DNA from: Ruminococcus sp. AF31-8BH
Lineage (GTDB): Bacteria > Bacillota > Clostridia > Lachnospirales > Lachnospiraceae
Reading direction: 5' to 3'
NCBI RefSeq assembly: GCF_003460605.1
Contig: NZ_QTVN01000007.1
Coordinates: 1-64,000 of the forward strand
DNA length: 64,000 nt
Position numbers and translations under genes: made by a program. The first letter of the stretch is position 1, and each line of letters starts with the position of its first letter. Shown one piece after another: positions 60,242 to 64,000 of this stretch. The notes under the pieces are model-generated. The model was given only the letters and a program-made list of their open reading frames with translations. It did no database searches and had not been told where the DNA came from.

Positions 60242-62215
60242 ATGAGCTTAATAACAGAGAAGAATAACATAAATTCAGAGGAACATATCCTTGTTTGTTT
60301 GTCAGCAGCACCCTCCAATAAAAAAATAATAGATACAGCGACCAAAATGGCAGAAGGGCTGCAGGCGCGTTTCACCGCCCTGTATGTGCAAACTGGTACA
60401 AAAGCAGAAGCCATGGATAAAGAAAGGCTGGAAGAGCATATCCGGTATGCAGAAAAGCTGGGAGCAGAAATCGTAATGACTCATGGGGAAAACATACCGG
60501 TACAGATTGCAGAGTATGCCAGGCTGTCCAATGTTACCAAAATCGTGATCGGACAAAACAATGCCAGACGAAATCACTTTTTCAGCAGGATGACTCTGAC
60601 AGAAAAGCTGATTGAGCTTGTACCGGACATTGATATCCATATTATCCCGGATGCAGTCAAAACCAAAACCTATCAGAAACGGCCATTTGCATGGTATATG
60701 GAAAAACCATCTGCAAGGGATTATTTCCTGACGGCTTTTATATTTGCAGTGTGTACCCTGATTGGTCTTTTGTTTCAGAAGCTGAATTTCACAGATACAA
60801 ATATTGTAACCATATACATTCTGGGAGTTTTGCTTACCTCCATTGTGACAGATGGCTATCTTTGCAGTGTGGCAGGCTCTTTCTTAAGCGTTTTTTTATT
60901 CTGTTTTTTCCTGACAGAACCAAGGATGTCTTTTCAGACCTATGCTGTGGGTTATCCCGTGACCTTTCTCATAACGCTTATTTCATCTGTGCTTACAGGG
61001 GCACTTGCAGCAAAGCTGAAAACACATGCAAAGCTTTCCGCACAGCTTGCCTTTCGCACGCAGATTCTCTTTGATACAGATCGCTTGCTGCAAAAGGCAA
61101 AAGGAGAAAGAGAAATTCTTGATGTTACCTGTACACAGCTTCTTCGTCTTCTGAACCGTAATATTACAGCATATGTAGTAGAAAATAACGCTTTATCAGA
61201 GGGAAAGCTTTTCTCCGGGGCAGAAGAGGACACAGAAGACTTCCTGACAAAAGAAGAGCAGCAGATAGCCAGATGGACCTATGAAAACAGGCAGCGTGCC
61301 GGTGCATCCACACATCATTTTCCACAGGCCAAATGCTTATATCTGGCAATTCGAAGCGGGAACAATGTTTACGGTGTAATTGGAATACCGCTGCAAAAGG
61401 AAACATTGGATTCTTTTGAATACAGCATCCTGCTGTCTGTGATAAATGAATGTGCGCTTGCAATGGAAAACGCACAAAATGCCATGGAAAAAGAGAAAAA
61501 TGCAGTGATAGCCAAAAATGAACAGCTGCGGGCAGATCTTCTTCGGGCAATTTCCCATGATCTTCGAACTCCCCTTTGCTCCATTTCAGGCAATGCAGAT
61601 ATGCTTCTTAGCAACAGCGAACGCCTGGACGAAGCTACAAAGCACCAGATTTATACGGACATCTATGATGATTCCGAATGGCTGATCGGAGTTGTGGAGA
61701 ATCTGCTTTCCATTACCAGGCTAAATGATGGGAGACTGAAATTTAAATTTTCAGATCAGCTTTTAGATGAGGTGATTGCAGAATCCCTGCGGCATATCAG
61801 CAGGAAACATGATGACTATAAAATTGTATCCGATTGCGAAGAGCTTGTTCTTGCACGTATGGATGTCCGCCTGATCATTCAGGTTCTGGTAAATCTAATT
61901 GACAATGCCATAAAATATACGCCGCCGGGTACAGTCATCTGCATTCAGGGAACAAAAACAGATGGAAAAGCGCAGATCAGCGTAAAAGACAATGGCCCCG
62001 GAATCCCAGACGAAATGAAGCCGCATATTTTCCAGATGTTTTATACCGGGAAAACAACAGTTGCGGACAGTCACCGAAGTCTGGGACTTGGCCTGGCACT
62101 TTGCCACTCTATTATAGAAGCCCATGACGGAACTCTGATACTGACTGACCATGATCCTCATGGATGTAATTTTACTTTTACTTTACCCTTAAGTGAGGTG
62201 ACTTTAAATGAATAA
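60242..62215 (+). CDS. kdpD: Short KdpD-like sensor histidine kinase
   Basis: About 657 aa from the ATG at 60,242 (behind GGAGCAGG). A universal stress protein-like domain (HILVCLSAAPSNKKIIDTAT, about 20-135), four membrane segments of DUF4118 (about 160-260), a GAF-like domain, HisKA (AISHDLRTPLCSISG) and HATPase_c (NLIDNAIKYTPPG, DNGPGIPDEM, LGLGLALCHSII). The N-terminal KdpD ATP-binding domain of classical KdpD is absent. No kdpFABC genes are nearby, so the target is probably ktrBA. Confidence 0.85.
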   Translation: MSLITEKNNINSEEHILVCLSAAPSNKKIIDTATKMAEGLQARFTALYVQTGTKAEAMDKERLEEHIRYAEKLGAEIVMTHGENIPVQIAEYARLSNVTKIVIGQNNARRNHFFSRMTLTEKLIELVPDIDIHIIPDAVKTKTYQKRPFAWYMEKPSARDYFLTAFIFAVCTLIGLLFQKLNFTDTNIVTIYILGVLLTSIVTDGYLCSVAGSFLSVFLFCFFLTEPRMSFQTYAVGYPVTFLITLISSVLTGALAAKLKTHAKLSAQLAFRTQILFDTDRLLQKAKGEREILDVTCTQLLRLLNRNITAYVVENNALSEGKLFSGAEEDTEDFLTKEEQQIARWTYENRQRAGASTHHFPQAKCLYLAIRSGNNVYGVIGIPLQKETLDSFEYSILLSVINECALAMENAQNAMEKEKNAVIAKNEQLRADLLRAISHDLRTPLCSISGNADMLLSNSERLDEATKHQIYTDIYDDSEWLIGVVENLLSITRLNDGRLKFKFSDQLLDEVIAESLRHISRKHDDYKIVSDCEELVLARMDVRLIIQVLVNLIDNAIKYTPPGTVICIQGTKTDGKAQISVKDNGPGIPDEMKPHIFQMFYTGKTTVADSHRSLGLGLALCHSIIEAHDGTLILTDHDPHGCNFTFTLPLSEVTLNE

Positions 62216-62921
62216 AGCATTAATTCTGGTGGTTGAGGATGACAGACCTATAAGAAACCTGATCATTACTACATTAAAGACACATGATTATAAATATCTG
62301 GCAGCAGAAAACGGCTCATCGGCCATTCTGGAAGCGTCCTCCCATCATCCGGATATTGTTCTTCTGGATCTTGGACTTCCTGATATGGAAGGCGTAGAGG
62401 TGATAAAAAAAATCCGTACCTGGTCCAACATGCCGATTATTGTGATCAGTGCCAGAAGTGAGGATACAGATAAAATTGAAGCTCTGGATGCAGGTGCGGA
62501 CGACTATATTACGAAACCATTTTCCGTAGAGGAATTACTTGCGCGTATTCGCGTTACACAAAGGAGACTTGCAATCACGCAGACAGGTGAACAGCCGGAA
62601 ACCTCTGTTTTTACAAATGGTGAATTGAAGATAGATTACAGCGCCGGCTGTGCATATCTGAAGGACGAAGAATTACATCTGACACCCATCGAATATAAGC
62701 TGCTCTGTCTTTTATCCCGTAATGTAGGAAAAGTACTGACGCACACTTATATTACCCAGCAGATCTGGGGACGGTGCTCCGAAAATGACATTGCCTCCCT
62801 TCGCGTTTTTATGGCAACACTGCGAAAAAAACTGGAACGGGAAAAAAATGGGATGCAATATATCCAGACGCATATTGGAATTGGGTATCGTATGATTAAT
62901 AAAAGCCATTTCGCCGGATGA
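62208..62921 (+). CDS. kdpE: KdpE-like response regulator
   Basis: 237 aa, overlapping the kinase by 8 bases. Receiver (LILVVEDDRPIRNLIITTLK, IVLLDLGLPDMEGVEV, DDYITKPFSVEEL) and OmpR-type winged helix (LTPIEYKLLCLLSRNVGKVL, IQTHIGIGYRM). Likely binds the direct repeats before ktrB. Confidence 0.88.
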   Translation: MNKALILVVEDDRPIRNLIITTLKTHDYKYLAAENGSSAILEASSHHPDIVLLDLGLPDMEGVEVIKKIRTWSNMPIIVISARSEDTDKIEALDAGADDYITKPFSVEELLARIRVTQRRLAITQTGEQPETSVFTNGELKIDYSAGCAYLKDEELHLTPIEYKLLCLLSRNVGKVLTHTYITQQIWGRCSENDIASLRVFMATLRKKLEREKNGMQYIQTHIGIGYRMINKSHFAG

Positions 62922-62938
62922 TATTCTGTGATATGATT

Positions 62939-62992
62939 CCCCTTAAGCAGACAAGGTAAATAACCAAAATCTGCTTAAGGGGATTTTTTTTC
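62939..62992 (+). terminator. Terminator of the potassium locus
   Basis: CCCCTTAAGCAGA (62,939-62,951) and TCTGCTTAAGGGG (62,970-62,982), perfect 13-bp stem, followed by ATTTTTTTT. Confidence 0.92.
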
Positions 62993-63073
62993 TGAAATCA
63001 GGGATATTTTTGGTTTTTATCCGTCTAATCTATGTAAATAAAAAAGCTGGCCGGCATGAAAGGTGGTAACGAA

Positions 63074-63559
63074 TTGACAAAAGAAGAACTTGGACAGTTG
63101 ATTCTTTCTTCAGAACGACAACTATATGCAACTGCAAAAACAATCCTTGCGGATGATCAGGATTGTGCCGATGCAATACAGGAATCAATTGTAAAAGCAT
63201 TTACAAAAATTCATACATTAAAAAAGGATCGTTACGCAAAAACATGGCTGATACGAATACTGATCAACGAATGCTATAACATTGCGAGGCAAAAGAAAAT
63301 GAGTGAGCAGTTAGATGAGTCCTATGTTGAAAATCTGACCTGGCACGAGGAACATTATGACTACAGCGAGCTTTATAAAGCAGTCAATACCCTTAAGGAA
63401 GAACTGAGAGTACCGGTTATTTTGTACTACATGGAAGAATTCAGTGTAAAAGAGGTTGCACAGATTCTTGACATATCAGAAGGCGCGGTACAAAAGAGAC
63501 TTGCAAGAGCCAGGGAAAAACTAAAAAAAGTCGTTCAATTAGAGGAGATATTTGCATGA
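63074..63559 (+). CDS. ECF-type sigma factor
   Basis: About 161 aa from the TTG at 63,074, which has AAAGGTGGTAAC at good distance; the ATG at 63,056 has no ribosome site. Region 2 (AKTILADDQDCADAIQESIV, KAFTKIHTLKKD, WLIRILINECYNIARQ) and region 4 (VPVILYYMEEFSVKEVAQIL, DISEGAVQKRLARAREKLKK) are clear. It overlaps the anti-sigma gene by four bases. Confidence 0.87.
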   Translation: MTKEELGQLILSSERQLYATAKTILADDQDCADAIQESIVKAFTKIHTLKKDRYAKTWLIRILINECYNIARQKKMSEQLDESYVENLTWHEEHYDYSELYKAVNTLKEELRVPVILYYMEEFSVKEVAQILDISEGAVQKRLARAREKLKKVVQLEEIFA

Positions 63560-64000
63560 GATTAGACGGATTAAAAAATGATTTGCCGGAAACACCGGAT
63601 TTTATTCACAATATGATACAGGAAGAGGTTGCAAGACAGACAAAAATAACGAATATGGTTCCAATGAAAAAGAGACACAAATATAAATGGAAAATGGGAC
63701 ATGCTGCAGCTGTTGCGTTAATTTGTATAATGGGAACATCTGCGGCAGCCTATGCAGGAACCAAGCTGTATTACATGTATTTGGAGCATAGGGGGGAATA
63801 TAGTGTTGCCACAGGAATTAATGTGGACGAAGGCGCAAAGAAGACAAAGCTTCCCAAAGAAATAAAAGATATAGAAATTTCAGCCGGATATATTCCTGAG
63901 GGAATGGAATGGATGGATGACTACAAGCTAAGTTATTCGGACACACCATACCTGGGCGGTATTTCCATATCCTCTGTGCTTATAGATCAGGATGATCTGG
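63556..64000 (+). CDS. Anti-sigma factor, 5' part (runs off the window)
   Basis: Open from ATG 63,556, inside AGGAGATATTTGC, to the window end: 148 codons. Cytoplasmic N-terminus (MRLDGLKNDLPETPDFIHNM), one membrane helix at about residues 48-65 (GHAAAVALICIMGTSAAAYA) and an extracytoplasmic part, the layout of ECF anti-sigma proteins. Translational overlap with the sigma gene supports this. Confidence 0.75.
   Translation, partial: MRLDGLKNDLPETPDFIHNMIQEEVARQTKITNMVPMKKRHKYKWKMGHAAAVALICIMGTSAAAYAGTKLYYMYLEHRGEYSVATGINVDEGAKKTKLPKEIKDIEISAGYIPEGMEWMDDYKLSYSDTPYLGGISISSVLIDQDDL

Overview
The window looks like a chromosomal stretch from a gut Lachnospiraceae (Blautia-like Clostridia). The signs are a low to moderate GC content, strong AGGAGG-type ribosome binding sites, TTG/GTG starts, a KtrAB/KdpDE potassium locus, a carboxyspermidine-type polyamine operon, a class I c-di-GMP riboswitch and permuted GH3 glucosidases. 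The genus is inferred from gene content, not from a marker gene. I saw no rRNA, tRNA or CRISPR array.

Left part (1-23,000) is accessory. A two-component system and a three-gene ABC transporter (57-4613) are followed by two related copies of one mobile defence module. Copy 1 (4651-14,130) holds an intact STAND NTPase, a divergent 44-aa gene, an AbiEi/AbiEii type IV toxin-antitoxin pair, a nonsense-mutated small gene, and a TOTE-type primase-helicase translationally coupled to a large serine recombinase. Copy 2 (18,839-22,975) has a decayed STAND gene, the same 44-aa gene, a type III (CptIN/ToxIN-like) toxin with a 46-nt repeat antitoxin RNA, and a second serine recombinase. The outer genes and promoters match and the cargo between them differs. 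Copy 1 still carries the last codons of the copy 2 toxin, which looks like a cargo-exchange footprint. Between the copies lies a sugar-alcohol operon (ROK regulator, zinc dehydrogenase, GPH symporter, fructokinase) whose last gene is cut off by copy 2.

Middle part (23,000-40,700). A metalloenzyme-maturation-like cluster (DUF3786 protein, two CooC-type ATPases, MoxR ATPase, VWA protein, zinc-ribbon protein) has no visible client enzyme, and two of its transcription units share a palindromic operator/promoter. Then come a domain-permuted membrane GH3 enzyme, a c-di-GMP riboswitch ahead of a decayed sensor gene and an intact solute-binding protein/hybrid kinase pair, a patch of decayed genes (two MATE remnants, small ORFs), and AraC and PadR regulators.

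Right part (40,700-64,000) is mostly intact metabolism: a PadR-controlled OFA transporter plus an old-yellow-enzyme/FAD reductase; a GNAT enzyme; a LacI-controlled sugar ABC transporter with a GH13 alpha-glucosidase; a strong promoter driving an unassigned structured RNA of about 300 nt; a five-gene polyamine operon; KtrB/KtrA with a short KdpD/KdpE pair; and the start of an ECF sigma/anti-sigma operon that runs off the end.
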